Positions 9,474 to 19,041 of a stretch of 64,000 nucleotides of DNA are shown in pieces. The position numbers were made by a program, and so were the translations under genes. How positions within the stretch are numbered: the stretch's first letter is position 1; every line of letters begins with the position of its first letter. The notes under the pieces are model-generated. The model did not search any database. It saw only the letters and a list, made by a program, of their open reading frames with translations, and was not told where the DNA came from. The stretch comes from Komarekiella delphini-convector SJRDD-AB1 (GTDB taxonomy: Bacteria > Cyanobacteriota > Cyanobacteriia > Cyanobacteriales > Nostocaceae), in NCBI RefSeq assembly GCF_014831675.1, contig NZ_VJXY01000002.1, forward strand, positions 209,942 through 273,941, read 5' to 3'.

Positions 9474-10793
9474 ATGCAAATGAAGATCTGGAAAAGTTTG
9501 TTTTTTTGGATTTTGTTAGCATTCAGTGGTGGAAGCTGTTATTGCATTAAAGTAGATGCGGCAGAATCAGCAAATACAAATATATGGCGTCATCACAATA
9601 ATTTTGCACCGAAAATAACATCTTTCGCTAGCAAACAAAATCATCAGCAATGCCAGCAGTTAGAGCAAGAAGCAATTAACTCTTTTTGCAAGCAGTCTAG
9701 TGAGTCACAGAGTTTACGCTCTCAGATTCCGTCAAATCTGACACAGCAAACACCACCAACAACTGAGCAAACTCCAGCACCAACAGAAAATTCTAGAGGT
9801 AATCAAGAGCAGGATGACCTGCCACAGCTAGAAGTACAGCCAAGCAACTTCCCTGCTTCTTCTGACTCAATAGAGCAACTATTAAATGCTCCTGAGATTA
9901 ATGAGTCTGAAAGACTAGAGAAACTCTGGCAACTGTTGCAAGAGCAAAAACAGCCACCTCTTGAGTCTGATAGCGATCGCGAATTAGGACTAAGGCTACG
10001 ACCACGACCCCTAGAACAGCTGCCACCACCAACAGAACAGCCTTTAGCTCAGTTTAAACCTATAGGCTACCTACAAGCTCGTGTTGGCTACTTTCAGACA
10101 AGTAATATTTTTTCCTCCAATGATCCTCCAATTGAAGATGGTTTGATTTTTTCTGGACTAAGACTAGCCTCTGCATATTTCCCTTTGGGATCTAAGACTT
10201 ATTTAAACGGGTCAATTGATGGCAACCTAATTCGTTACATAGATCAATCACAATACAATTACAACCAAGTAAGATTTAATGTCAGTCTTTACCAGCAGCT
10301 ATCGCAGCGAATGTACGGAAGAGTGAGTTGGAGTAATCAACAGTTATTTTATGCCAACAACAGCGATCGCTTAGATAGTTTTAAAGCTGGCGATCGCTTC
10401 TTAGGTGAGAATTCCTTGCAACTGTCTTTGGGACGGCGAGATCCTCTAACTTCAAGATTGACGTTAGATAGCTTCTACGAATTGAGTGTGAATTTTGCTG
10501 ACCCCGAAAGCAGAAATCGCGTGATCAATTCCTTTTGGATTTCTTTAAATTACTACTTGCAAAAACCGCTTCAGGTTGGTCTGGATTACCAATTTAGCTA
10601 CTCTGACTTTACGCAGCGCGAGCGAGAAGATCAATTTCATCGGCTATTTGGGCATTTGAATTATCAAATCTCCAACTCCATAAATATGAATGTACAGGCT
10701 GGAGTTACATTAGGTAGTTCTACCGCTCAAAACATTGATTTTGATGGCTGGTTCTTTAGTGTCAATTACAATTTGGAATTGGGTCAGTTTTAA
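9474..10793 (+). CDS. Outer-membrane beta-barrel-like protein
   Basis: 439 residues from ATG at 9474 (MQMKIWKSLFFWILLAFSGG), chosen because it places the hydrophobic signal segment at the N-terminus. The open frame reaches back to 9360. A Gln/Pro/Thr-rich linker (TPPTTEQTPAPTEN, LEQLPPPTEQP) leads into a C-terminal domain of ~240 residues of alternating amphipathic strands (TYLNGSIDGNLIRYIDQS, MYGRVSWSNQQLFYANN), ending NYNLELGQF with a terminal aromatic typical of barrel proteins. The likely location is the outer membrane; ligand unknown. It is divergent from the FecR protein. Confidence 0.72.
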   Translation: MQMKIWKSLFFWILLAFSGGSCYCIKVDAAESANTNIWRHHNNFAPKITSFASKQNHQQCQQLEQEAINSFCKQSSESQSLRSQIPSNLTQQTPPTTEQTPAPTENSRGNQEQDDLPQLEVQPSNFPASSDSIEQLLNAPEINESERLEKLWQLLQEQKQPPLESDSDRELGLRLRPRPLEQLPPPTEQPLAQFKPIGYLQARVGYFQTSNIFSSNDPPIEDGLIFSGLRLASAYFPLGSKTYLNGSIDGNLIRYIDQSQYNYNQVRFNVSLYQQLSQRMYGRVSWSNQQLFYANNSDRLDSFKAGDRFLGENSLQLSLGRRDPLTSRLTLDSFYELSVNFADPESRNRVINSFWISLNYYLQKPLQVGLDYQFSYSDFTQREREDQFHRLFGHLNYQISNSINMNVQAGVTLGSSTAQNIDFDGWFFSVNYNLELGQF

Positions 10794-10839
10794 ATTTGTC
10801 ATTGGTCATTTTTTCTTGCTCTTTGATGATTACAAATGA

Positions 10840-11658
10840 CTACATATAACTAATCCAATCACTCCAGCTACCAGCATAAAGTTTACCCTTACTTATGCCG
10901 GCTAGTTCCAAAGAAAGTAAATTCACACAAGCGGTTACACCAGAACCGCAATAAACTAAAATTTCCTCGGCTGTTTCTATTTCCTCCCATCGACGGCGTT
11001 GCTCTGATTGAGGAAGTAAGTAACCGGAGTCTGTAATTTCTTGCCAGGGATAGTTAACTGCGCCGGGAATATGACCGGCTATTTTATCAATTGGCTCTCG
11101 TTCGCCTCGATAGCGATCGCTCTCTCTTGAGTCTATCAACACTACCTCTGGACTATCTTTCCGATTTTTCACCGCTATAATATCTACTACCCTGTCTATT
11201 TGTACTTGAGCTACGAATGTACCCATTTTGGGGCTAGGAAGGACATCTGTGATGGGATATCCGGCTTTTTGCCATCCAGCAAAGCCTCCATCCAGTACAG
11301 CTACTTGCTCATGTCCTAGATAGCGTAACAGCCACCACAGACGAGCGGCAAAGGCAAAGCGCGAATCATCATAAGCTACAACTAAAGTTTCTGGGGAATT
11401 TACTCCAATCGCCGATAATTTGTTAGCTATATCATTGGGATTAGGTAAAGGATGTCTCCCGCCATGCTGACCTACAGGACTGGAAAGATCTTGATTCAAA
11501 TCGAGGTAATAGGAATTCTTTATATGGCTCGCTTGGTACTGTTGTCGTCCTAATTGTGGATCGGCTAGAGAAAAGCGACAATCTACAATGATGACTTGCG
11601 GATCTTCAAGATGTTCAAACAGCCACGTTGGCGAAACAACAAATTGGATATTTGTCAT
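10840..11658 (-). CDS. Sulfurtransferase, tandem rhodanese (SseA-like)
   Basis: 272 residues with two rhodanese domains. The N-terminal domain (VIIVDCRFSLADP to LDGGFAGWQKAGYP) is inactive in the family. The C-terminal domain carries the catalytic loop EEILVYCGSGVTACVNLL with Cys as persulfide acceptor. The family transfers sulfane sulfur from thiosulfate or 3-mercaptopyruvate to cyanide or protein thiols. The CGSGVTA loop fits either mercaptopyruvate or thiosulfate sulfurtransferases. Cytoplasmic, apparently monocistronic. Confidence 0.88.
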   Translation of the reverse strand: MTNIQFVVSPTWLFEHLEDPQVIIVDCRFSLADPQLGRQQYQASHIKNSYYLDLNQDLSSPVGQHGGRHPLPNPNDIANKLSAIGVNSPETLVVAYDDSRFAFAARLWWLLRYLGHEQVAVLDGGFAGWQKAGYPITDVLPSPKMGTFVAQVQIDRVVDIIAVKNRKDSPEVVLIDSRESDRYRGEREPIDKIAGHIPGAVNYPWQEITDSGYLLPQSEQRRRWEEIETAEEILVYCGSGVTACVNLLSLELAGISKGKLYAGSWSDWISYM

Positions 11659-11769
11659 AAAACCTTGCGATAGTATTTGGAAACCCAGTAGCTTTAGCCC
11701 TGGTAGGGAAAATTAACGGGTACTTTAGCCTTGGGTCAGTGAATTGTTATTATCAGTTTTATTTGTCAA

Positions 11770-12720
11770 ATGTCAGACTTGGAAAATAATTTCACACCTA
11801 AGCTCACAGCTGATGGTTCATTCACCTTTACCTCCAATGAGTTTGGCGAATCTTTTCACAGCCATTATGGAGCTAAGCAGGAGAGTTTTTTCAAGTTTGT
11901 AGTTCCCACTCAACTATCTACAGCTGCACATAAACCTGTATTACGGCTATTCGACGTTTGTTATGGTCTAGGATACAATACAGCGGCGGCTTTACAGACT
12001 ATTTGGGCAATTAATCCTAATTGCTGTGTTGAAGTAATTGGTTTAGAACTGAATCCGTCTGTGCCAAAAGCTGCGATCGCTCATAATTTGTTCGATAATT
12101 GGAACTGCAATCATACCGGCATTTTGACCCAATTAGCTTTTGAGCATCAAGTGCAAACACCTTGCTTGAAAGCAACACTACTAATTGGCGATGCTAGAAG
12201 CTCGATTGCATTGGTACGTCAGTCAGATTTCCAAGCAGATGCGATTTTTCTCGATCCGTTTTCACCACCTCAATGTCCTCAATTATGGACAGTTGAATTT
12301 ATTCAACAACTGTCATTGTGTTTACATGAAGACGGTTTCCTAGCCACTTATTCTTGTGCTGCTGCTGTACGAACAGCATTATTGGCAGCTGGCTTGGTAA
12401 TAGCTTCTACTTTGCCAGTGGGAAGGCGATCGCCCGGTACAGTAGCAGCCCATAATAGAGCAACAGGAGAAGCATTGGATTTCCCCTCTGCTCCTTTGCC
12501 TGTCTCCCCCTCCTCTTACCCACTCTCTCAGGCAGAAAAAGAACATTTGCTAACTCGCGCTGCAATTCCCTACCGCGATCCCAAATTGAGCGATTCTGCT
12601 GAACTCATAGCAATGCGTCGACAACAAGAGCAACAAGCCTCATCCTTGGAACCTACCTCTCGTTGGCGAAAAAGGTGGCTATTGGGAATTGAAGGTACTG
12701 ATACAAGCACTAGTTCATAA
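11770..12720 (+). CDS. MnmC-type methyltransferase domain protein (MnmD-like, DUF752)
   Basis: 316 residues. It has SAM-binding features (RLFDVCYGLGYNTAAAL then EVIGLELNP) and the DUF752 signature DAIFLDPFSPPQCPQLW, followed by TYSCAAAVR. In MnmC the equivalent domain methylates nm5s2U34 to mnm5s2U34 in tRNA anticodons. Here the FAD oxidoreductase half of MnmC is absent, so it is MnmD-like. The N-terminal LTADGSFTFTSNEFGESFHS is the conserved family opening. A Pro/Ser-rich stretch near residue 240 interrupts the C-terminal region. Confidence 0.83.
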   Translation: MSDLENNFTPKLTADGSFTFTSNEFGESFHSHYGAKQESFFKFVVPTQLSTAAHKPVLRLFDVCYGLGYNTAAALQTIWAINPNCCVEVIGLELNPSVPKAAIAHNLFDNWNCNHTGILTQLAFEHQVQTPCLKATLLIGDARSSIALVRQSDFQADAIFLDPFSPPQCPQLWTVEFIQQLSLCLHEDGFLATYSCAAAVRTALLAAGLVIASTLPVGRRSPGTVAAHNRATGEALDFPSAPLPVSPSSYPLSQAEKEHLLTRAAIPYRDPKLSDSAELIAMRRQQEQQASSLEPTSRWRKRWLLGIEGTDTSTSS

Positions 12721-13481
12721 TAATATCTGGTAAACAATCCTAAGTTACGTATAATAATTTACGAAAATTTTGATTTGTGTTTCTTAACTGGTTAAGCAAT
12801 GAGTTTTGATAACCTAAATCAATTAGATTGCTAATAAGTAGCCAAAAATACACATTTGTTAGTTGTATTTACTAGGTTTCATTGTTAGCTAAGGAAAAAC
12901 ACTTATACATTTATATAATCACTATAAAAACTTTAAATTTAAACCCCAATACTTTGATATGGACTAAGCAATTAAAAGATTTTTTAGCACTGCTATATTA
13001 ATCGATATCCGTAAAAAACCTGATTTAACATTTGCGCGGATTTATCATACTGGAATTTATAGCCGAAAAATTAGACAGCAATATTCCCCTGGTTCTTGTA
13101 ACATAAAAAACATGCTGTGAATGCCTCGGTTGAGCAGTTTGATCAGCTCTCAGACTTATAAATTGCACATTCTATTGTGTACCCCTTTGGGGAAGCAAGC
13201 GACAAAGCAGCGTCGGTTACAAGAGAAGGTTGGCAAGAGCAGAGTCGGCGATACTCCGCCTCCGGTCAAGTTTTACTCTGAACTGGAGGATTTTTAACCG
13301 TAACTAACGGAAACATCTCTAGTTCAGCTTTTGAGAACCATAACGCATAATTATGTATATTAAAGAGTAAAAGTTATGATATGTGACCCTTATAAAAATA
13401 CTGGCTTAAATATAGTCAAAAGCTAAACTTTTTTTTGAAATTTGACGCTGTTAACTTTTTCAATAAAATTGCAGTGCCTTT
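12721..13481. other. Intergenic region with mosaic repeat
   Basis: About 760 bp with no gene. From about 13170 to 13300 it contains a G/C-richer mosaic (CTTTGGGGAAGCAAGCGAC, GTCGGCGATACTCCGCCTCC) of a kind dispersed elsewhere in this window, near 17.25 and 20.3 kb. The remainder is AT-rich leader for the downstream regulator. Confidence 0.5.
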
Positions 13482-14714
13482 ATGATTCAATGGAAATCCA
13501 ACCATACAGGCTCTACCGAACAAATTATTAGTGGGTCGAACCCTCTAAGTAAAGTAAAGAGTATCGGTTCAAGTCACGCCGTAGAATTGCAAAATGTAGA
13601 GGGTTATTCCTTGGGCTTATCTAAAGAAGACCTTATGCTTGAAGATACCCAAGCAGTGTCTTCTTGGATAAAGGCTGATGTTAATGGTGGTGATGATTCA
13701 TTGGTATCTAGAATCCTACAAACCAAAGGTTCTAAATTGAATGGCTTTGACTCAGAGCCACCCAAGGTTTTAGTGGTTGATGACCATGCTGCTAGTCGCA
13801 TGACTGCTGTTGCCCTTTTAGCTATGGAAGGGTACGAAGTAATTGAGGCAGACAGTGGTTTCATTGTTGTAGAATTAGTGACGCAAAAACAACCGGATCT
13901 AATTTTGCTGGATGTGATGATGCCGGGGATGGATGGATTTGAAGTGTGCCAGTTGCTCAAGCAGGATGAGCAGACTAGGCTAATACCAGTAATTTTTGTT
14001 ACAGCCTTGAATGATAGGCGATCGCGCATCCGGGGAATTGAAGTCGGAGCGGATGATTTTCTGACCAAGCCCTTTGACCGTGTGGAATTAGCAGCGCGTG
14101 TTAAATCCTTAGTGCGGCAGAAGCGTTTGAATGAAGACTTAGATCATGCCGAACAAGTACTGTTTTCTATTGCCATGTCGATTGAAAGTCGCGATCCTAA
14201 TACGGGCGACCACTGCGAACGACTGGTCAAACTGGGACAAGCATTTGGGGAATACCTCAATCTTTCACGCTACCAAATTCGGGATTTGATGTGGGGTGGT
14301 TATCTCCACGATATCGGTAAAGTGGGTATTCCCGACGCGGTGTTGCTGAAAAAAGGCAAACTCACCCCCGAAGATTGGAAAATTATGAGACAGCATGTTT
14401 TGATTGGGGAAAAAATCTGCCAACCACTACGCAGTATGCGGGGTGTAATTCCAATCATTCGCCATCACCATGAGCGCTGGGATGGCTCAGGCTACCCCGA
14501 TAGACTTAAGGAAGATAACATTCCTTTTTTGGCGCAAGTGTTTCAGTTAATTGATATTTACGATGCCTTAACCAGCGAACGACCTTACAAGAGAGCTTTT
14601 ACTTCAGAAGAAGCGCTTTTAGTGATGCAAGAAGAAACTGATTCTGGTTGGCGTAATCCCAAACTAATGCAGCAGTTTACAGAGTTTATTAACTCTTTTG
14701 AGGATAGAGAGTAG
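13482..14714 (+). CDS. Response regulator with HD-GYP phosphodiesterase domain
   Basis: 410 residues. After a ~90-residue unrecognised N-terminus come a receiver domain (KVLVVDDHAASR, phospho-Asp in DLILLDVMMPGMDGFEV, Lys in ADDFLTKPFD) and a complete HD-GYP domain: GGYLHDIGKVGIPD, HVLIGEKI, RHHHERWDGSGYPD. The HD and GYP residues are intact, so cyclic-di-GMP hydrolysis to pGpG/GMP is likely under phosphorelay control. Cytoplasmic. The partner kinase is not adjacent. Confidence 0.93.
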   Translation: MIQWKSNHTGSTEQIISGSNPLSKVKSIGSSHAVELQNVEGYSLGLSKEDLMLEDTQAVSSWIKADVNGGDDSLVSRILQTKGSKLNGFDSEPPKVLVVDDHAASRMTAVALLAMEGYEVIEADSGFIVVELVTQKQPDLILLDVMMPGMDGFEVCQLLKQDEQTRLIPVIFVTALNDRRSRIRGIEVGADDFLTKPFDRVELAARVKSLVRQKRLNEDLDHAEQVLFSIAMSIESRDPNTGDHCERLVKLGQAFGEYLNLSRYQIRDLMWGGYLHDIGKVGIPDAVLLKKGKLTPEDWKIMRQHVLIGEKICQPLRSMRGVIPIIRHHHERWDGSGYPDRLKEDNIPFLAQVFQLIDIYDALTSERPYKRAFTSEEALLVMQEETDSGWRNPKLMQQFTEFINSFEDRE

Positions 14715-14832
14715 TCAGTAATCAGGAGTCTTTGATATTTCTGTCTTCGACAATTAGCTGGTATGATTTGAGCCTAAATCTCAAAGCACCAACAGTATTT
14801 ATCACAGTTTTATTGATAGCTGATAGCTAATT

Positions 14833-16215
14833 ATGGTAGTTGTAGCAATTCTAGCGGCAGGACGCGGCACACGGATGAAATCAAACTTACCCAAAGTTTT
14901 ACATTCTTTGGGTGGGCGATCGCTAGTAGAGAGAGTTATCGAAAGTGTAGAACCACTTTCGCCTTCACGGCGGATAGTGATTGTGGGGTATCAAGCCGAG
15001 GAAGTCAAAGCCGCCATGCATTCAATCCCCACCTTGGAGTTTGTTGAGCAGACTGTGCAACTAGGTACTGGTCATGCAATCCAGCAATTACTTCCTTATT
15101 TAGAGGGTTACACTGGGGATTTACTGGTACTAAATGGCGATTTGCCTTTAGTACGTACCGAAACCCTCCACCAACTGTTACAAACTCATCAAGAAAATCA
15201 GAACGCTGCCACCATCCTCACCTCGCACCTAAGTGATCCTACAGGCTACGGACGCGTTTTTTGTAACGATGAAAGTGTTGTTCAGCAAATTGTTGAACAC
15301 AAAGATTGTACGCCTGCCCAAAGACAAAATAGCCGGATTAACGCTGGAGTTTATTGCTTCCGGTGGCAGAATTTGGCAGAGATACTACCGCATCTCCAGG
15401 CAAACAATGCCCAAAAAGAATATTATCTTACCGATGCTGTGACTCAGGTTGGCAAAGTCATGGCAGTCGATGTGAAAGATTACCAAGAAATTCTTGGTAT
15501 TAACGATCGCCTGCAACTAGCAACAGCATACGATATTTTGCAAAGACGAGTTAAGGAAAAATGGATGCTGGCGGGTGTCACCCTGATCGATCCTACAAGC
15601 ATCACTATTGATGAAACGGTGGAATTACAGCCGGATGTAATTATTGAACCGCAAACACACCTGCGGGGAAAAACCACAATTCAAACAGGAAGTCGCATCG
15701 GGCCTGGGACTTTAATTGAAAATAGCCAAATTAGTGAAAATGTCACTGTCAAGTATTCTGTGGTGACGGATAGTATTGTACAGGCAGGCAGCCGGATTGG
15801 CCCCTATAGCCATTTGCGCGGTCATGCACAAGTAGGTACTGGTTGCCGTGTGGGTAATTTTGTGGAATTGAAAAATACTCAGTTAGGCGATCGCACAAAT
15901 GTGGCGCATTTATCGTATTTGGGCGATACCATTACGGGCAATAAAGTCAATATCGGTGCGGGGACAATTACTGCCAACTATGATGGCGTTAATAAAAATC
16001 GTACCATCATAGGCGATCGCACTGGTACAGGCTCTAATACTACCTTAGTTGCACCATTAACTCTCGGAAACGATGTTTATGTAGCAGCAGGTTCGACTGT
16101 TACAGAAGATGTCTCTGATGATTCATTGGTGATTGCCCGTGAGCATCAAGTGATCAAACCGGGTTGGGTATCAAAGAAACGTTCAGCCCAAAGCCAACAA
16201 CCGAAATCTAGCTGA
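14833..16215 (+). CDS. glmU: Bifunctional GlcNAc-1-P uridyltransferase / GlcN-1-P acetyltransferase
   Basis: 460 residues, normal for GlmU. The N-terminal uridyltransferase domain shows [20 protein letters not shown] and [10 protein letters not shown]. The C-terminal part is a left-handed beta-helix of hexapeptide repeats ([51 protein letters not shown]) that acetylates glucosamine-1-phosphate. The product UDP-GlcNAc feeds peptidoglycan and outer-membrane synthesis. It starts ATG at [12 protein letters not shown]. It converges with the isoaspartyl peptidase gene with 17 bp between stops. Confidence 0.96.
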   Translation: MVVVAILAAGRGTRMKSNLPKVLHSLGGRSLVERVIESVEPLSPSRRIVIVGYQAEEVKAAMHSIPTLEFVEQTVQLGTGHAIQQLLPYLEGYTGDLLVLNGDLPLVRTETLHQLLQTHQENQNAATILTSHLSDPTGYGRVFCNDESVVQQIVEHKDCTPAQRQNSRINAGVYCFRWQNLAEILPHLQANNAQKEYYLTDAVTQVGKVMAVDVKDYQEILGINDRLQLATAYDILQRRVKEKWMLAGVTLIDPTSITIDETVELQPDVIIEPQTHLRGKTTIQTGSRIGPGTLIENSQISENVTVKYSVVTDSIVQAGSRIGPYSHLRGHAQVGTGCRVGNFVELKNTQLGDRTNVAHLSYLGDTITGNKVNIGAGTITANYDGVNKNRTIIGDRTGTGSNTTLVAPLTLGNDVYVAAGSTVTEDVSDDSLVIAREHQVIKPGWVSKKRSAQSQQPKSS

Positions 16216-16232
16216 CAGCTTCAGGCTGATAG

Positions 16233-17189
16233 CTAAGACAAACAGCCAACTTCTGTACTTTCAGGAAGTTCCAAAGTATCACTTACTCTTACGCCATCGT
16301 GGAACGCAGCCAGTAAGACTTGGCTGGTTTTACCCCAAGCGATCGCCCCACTAGCATCTAGAGCGATCGCTCCCAAATCCCGCTTGTTCTGGTGGGCTTC
16401 CATGAATGAGCGCTGCATGGCATCCTTGAGGGACATCCCATCAGTGACGCGCACTACAATCCTTGCTGCTAAGCACTCATCAATAATGTCTTCTCCAATA
16501 CCAGTACAGCTGACCGCAGCATGACCAGTTGCATAGTTACCTGCTGGCATAGCTGAATCACTTACCCGCCCAATTCGCTCAAAGCCTTTACCGCCTGTGG
16601 AAGTGCCAGAGGCTAGTTTACCATAGCCATCTAAAGCTACTACTCCGATGGTGCCGCGTCGAGCGTTACTGGTTTCTACCAGTTCGGGTTCTGCTACTAC
16701 ACCAGCCATCGTACTTTTAAAGTTATCCTGGCGTTCCTGTATCCATTCTTGCAACCGCAAATCAGTTAGAGCATTATAAATCGGAATTTGCATTTCTCGC
16801 GCCAACTCAGCTGATCCGTAATCCGACAGCACTCGGTCTGGGGAGTTTTGTAAAAATTGCGCCAACTCAATGGGATTTTTCACACGTGAGATATTAATCA
16901 CGCCACTGAAGCGCCCTAAAGCACCATCCATCAGAGAAGCACTCATGCGGATTTGACCATCAGATTGCAGTACTGAACCAGTGCCAGAATTAAAACGGGG
17001 GTCATCTTCGAGTATGTAGCATCCTTGCACCACTGCCTCGGAGGCAGTTGCTCCAGACAATAGAAGAGAATAAACTTCTTCTACTACCTTATGGAGCGAT
17101 CGGCGCACTACCTCTATTCCCCCTTTCCCGTGGAGCGAACTACCAGCCCCTCCATGAATAATTAATTTAGGTTGCACCTGTAGCTTCAT
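16233..17189 (-). CDS. iaaA: Isoaspartyl peptidase / type 2 L-asparaginase
   Basis: 318 residues of the Ntn-hydrolase plant-type asparaginase family. LIIHGGAGS opens the protein. The autoproteolysis site is in NARRGTIGVVALDG, with Thr180 as the nucleophile exposed after cleavage. Downstream GRVSDSAMPAGNYA and ATGHAAVSCTGIGE bind the substrate. The precursor would split into alpha and beta chains. It hydrolyses isoaspartyl dipeptides and asparagine, clearing damaged peptides and possibly products of cyanophycin turnover; the latter is inference from the cyanobacterial setting. Confidence 0.93.
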   Translation of the reverse strand: MKLQVQPKLIIHGGAGSSLHGKGGIEVVRRSLHKVVEEVYSLLLSGATASEAVVQGCYILEDDPRFNSGTGSVLQSDGQIRMSASLMDGALGRFSGVINISRVKNPIELAQFLQNSPDRVLSDYGSAELAREMQIPIYNALTDLRLQEWIQERQDNFKSTMAGVVAEPELVETSNARRGTIGVVALDGYGKLASGTSTGGKGFERIGRVSDSAMPAGNYATGHAAVSCTGIGEDIIDECLAARIVVRVTDGMSLKDAMQRSFMEAHQNKRDLGAIALDASGAIAWGKTSQVLLAAFHDGVRVSDTLELPESTEVGCLS

Positions 17190-17286
17190 CTATCTCTTGC
17201 GCTATTTGCGTCTCACTTGCGGTTCATTTCACTAGGGATTGGGTATTGGGGAGCCACTGCGTTCCTGTCGCCCTGCGTCGGAAGCG

Positions 17287-17325
17287 CAAAGCTTAGAGCG
17301 GCGATTCTTGCCGCTCTAAGCTTTG
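17287..17325. repeat. Perfect 16-bp inverted repeat hairpin
   Basis: Arms CAAAGCTTAGAGCGGC and GCCGCTCTAAGCTTTG flank a 7-nt loop. It sits in a mosaic repeat between iaaA and the DUF2256 gene. A similar GAGCGGCG hairpin lies inside the element at 44.4-44.5 kb. It lacks a U-run, so it is more a dispersed repeat than a terminator. Confidence 0.8.
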
Positions 17326-17411
17326 TAAGAGAAGCAAGCGGCGTGATTGGGAATTGGGTCTTGGGAAGAATTTAGTTCCCAAGATTAGTCCTAATCCCCA
17401 GTCCCTAATCC

Positions 17412-17576
17412 CTAGTCCCTAGTCACTGTAATTTCAGAACGACGACGGCGACAACGTTCTGAACAGTATTTCACTTCGTCCCAGCAATCTTCCCATTTCT
17501 TGCGCCATGTGAAAGGACGTTGACATACCGGACAGATTTTTGTGGGCAGGTCAGATTTAGAACGAGCATGTCCCAT
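17412..17576 (-). CDS. DUF2256 small zinc-ribbon protein
   Basis: 54 residues, starting [15 protein letters not shown]. Two Cys pairs (ICPVCQRPF and [11 protein letters not shown]) surround a Trp-rich middle ([12 protein letters not shown]), the DUF2256 pattern. It likely binds one zinc; the function of the family is unknown. The basic tail suggests nucleic-acid contact, which is speculative. The ORF is short but the motif makes it secure. Confidence 0.88.
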   Translation of the reverse strand: MGHARSKSDLPTKICPVCQRPFTWRKKWEDCWDEVKYCSERCRRRRSEITVTRD

Positions 17577-18055
17577 ATGAACACTATGCGGATTAGAATG
17601 TTATTCCTGAGAGAGATGGAAGATAATTATAACCAGTTTGTTACAAAGGGAGGATACTTTTAACAAACAAATGTATAGTCAATATCTCTATAGGCTTATT
17701 TCTTGACTACCTACTTGGAAAGATAAAACTATAGGCAGATGCCTCAACGCTCAAATAAGTTTGTGTATCTATCCAGCGAGGGTTTTTCGTAGCATTGTCA
17801 GGAAACAAAGAGATAAACCAACAGAAGTTACAAAAGACGAGTGCTCATCAGCGTAAGCTTGCCGATTTTGAAGCTAGGCGATCGCCTTTTTCAGTTTTTT
17901 TGTAATTGCTAGGCTGCGATCATCGTATGCGATAACTTTTTTGCAAAGGAAGAGATTGGCGCGATCAGCGAAAGCCAAAACTGCTCTCTTGTCAAAACTT
18001 GAGAGCAGTTTTGCATTTAAAAAGACTACTGATGAAAAGTCCTGGAGTCGTAGCG
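17577..18055. other. Intergenic region with strong hairpin at 17976-18013
   Basis: No gene found. The region contains a 13-bp perfect stem (CAAAACTGCTCTC / GAGAGCAGTTTTG) with a 12-nt loop. On either strand the stem contains a T- or A-tract, so it could end a transcript, but no source gene is evident. A small RNA here cannot be excluded. Confidence 0.45.
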
Positions 18056-18146
18056 TTTTCGTGTTGACTGTTGACTGTTGACTGTTAACTGTTGACTGTT
18101 AACGAACCTCATGAGTGACTGTGCAATTTAAAGGCGTAATAGCTTA
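18056..18146. repeat. 91-bp long inverted repeat, left copy
   Basis: Starts TTTTCGTGTTGACTG, contains TTGACTG/TTAACTG heptamers, then AACGAACCTCATGAGTGACT and GTGCAATTTAAAGGCGTAAT, ending right at the stop codon of the adjacent minus-strand gene. A closely matching copy lies in opposite orientation at 32540-32630, 14.4 kb away. A third patch near 20.52 kb shares only the heptamers. Confidence 0.85.
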
Positions 18147-18575
18147 TTAGCTTGTTGCTGTTGGTTTTTTTCCATTCCCGTTGCTGTTCACACTGGCAAC
18201 AAATGACACTTGCTGTGAACTGGAAGTCGGCGACTCGCCTCGCAGTCCCTTGCGGCGTTGGTTCTTAGGAACTCCTCCCGCCATGCCGTACTCTATACTA
18301 CTTTTGCCATATCGAGTTGCAACTCCCAACAGCATGTGTTCTGCCATATCTGCCAACTCGCGCTCGGTTTCTAGCATTTCACAGTAGAACTTATCTAAGC
18401 TGGAAAGGGCGCTGTTATATGTATTCTCTCTGGTTCGCATCGTCTCAATGAGAATTAAAAAGGCAGTTAGGGTGAGTCCATTGCCTAAATCTAAATTTGG
18501 ATCGATTGAATTTATGCCAGCAGCACGGCGCACTGCTTTTTCTAACATCTTAGAGGTTCTTTTTTGACGAGCCAT
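18147..18575 (-). CDS. Hypothetical protein, unrecognised
   Basis: 142 residues beginning MARQKRTSKMLEKAVRRAAG, with a basic N-terminus. A helical middle follows (LTLTAFLILIETMRTRENTYN, FYCEMLETERELADMAEHML) and a low-complexity tail rich in Ser, Gly and Asn (NSNGNGKKPTATS). There is no signal peptide. I do not recognise the family, though codon use and length support a real gene. Its stop touches the 91-bp repeat. Upstream is a tandem-repeat region. Confidence 0.68.
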   Translation of the reverse strand: MARQKRTSKMLEKAVRRAAGINSIDPNLDLGNGLTLTAFLILIETMRTRENTYNSALSSLDKFYCEMLETERELADMAEHMLLGVATRYGKSSIEYGMAGGVPKNQRRKGLRGESPTSSSQQVSFVASVNSNGNGKKPTATS

Positions 18576-18746
18576 GATGTAGACCTCGGAATTTACTACG
18601 GTTAATATTCTTTACCTTAAAAAACTTACGTATTAATTGGCTTGAGAGAATTTTGGCAAATCTGCAATGCCTTTTGCTACAAGCGCGATAGTTGTCATGA
18701 GTGCAGGAATTACTGTAATGAGTTAGCAAACAGGTAAATTTGGAAA

Positions 18747-18990
18747 CAATTTGCCTGTTTGCTTGCGGAAAACACCAAAATGAGTACGCGATCTACTGAA
18801 ATGAGAAAGCGATTAAGCATTTTGAGAAGCCAATATGCCTTTTTGCTTGCGGAAAACACCAAAATGAGTACGCGATCTACTGAAATGAGAAAGCGATTGA
18901 GCATTTTGAGAAGACAATATGCCTTTTTGCTTGCGCGATCTACTGAAATGAGAAGGCGATCGAGCATTTTGAAAAGCCAGTATACCTTTT
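18747..18990. repeat. 84-bp tandem repeat, three units plus partial
   Basis: The landmark CAATATGCCTTTTTGCTTGC recurs with start spacings of 84, 84 and 63 bp. Each unit carries GCGATCTACTGAAATGAGAA and GAGCATTTTGAGAAG; the last full spacing lacks 21 bp. All spacings are multiples of three, so an ORF runs through on the plus strand, but no start context or domain supports a gene. The repeat ends just before the element that carries the IS630. Confidence 0.88.
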
Positions 18991-19041
18991 TGCTTACTAA
19001 TAGAACTTACGCACTGAATCCTGAAACCTAGATCCCCCCTA

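Noticed and set aside
18759-19031. 90-codon ORF through the 84-bp repeats
   Set aside because: The frame stays open because the spacing is a multiple of three; no start site or domain.
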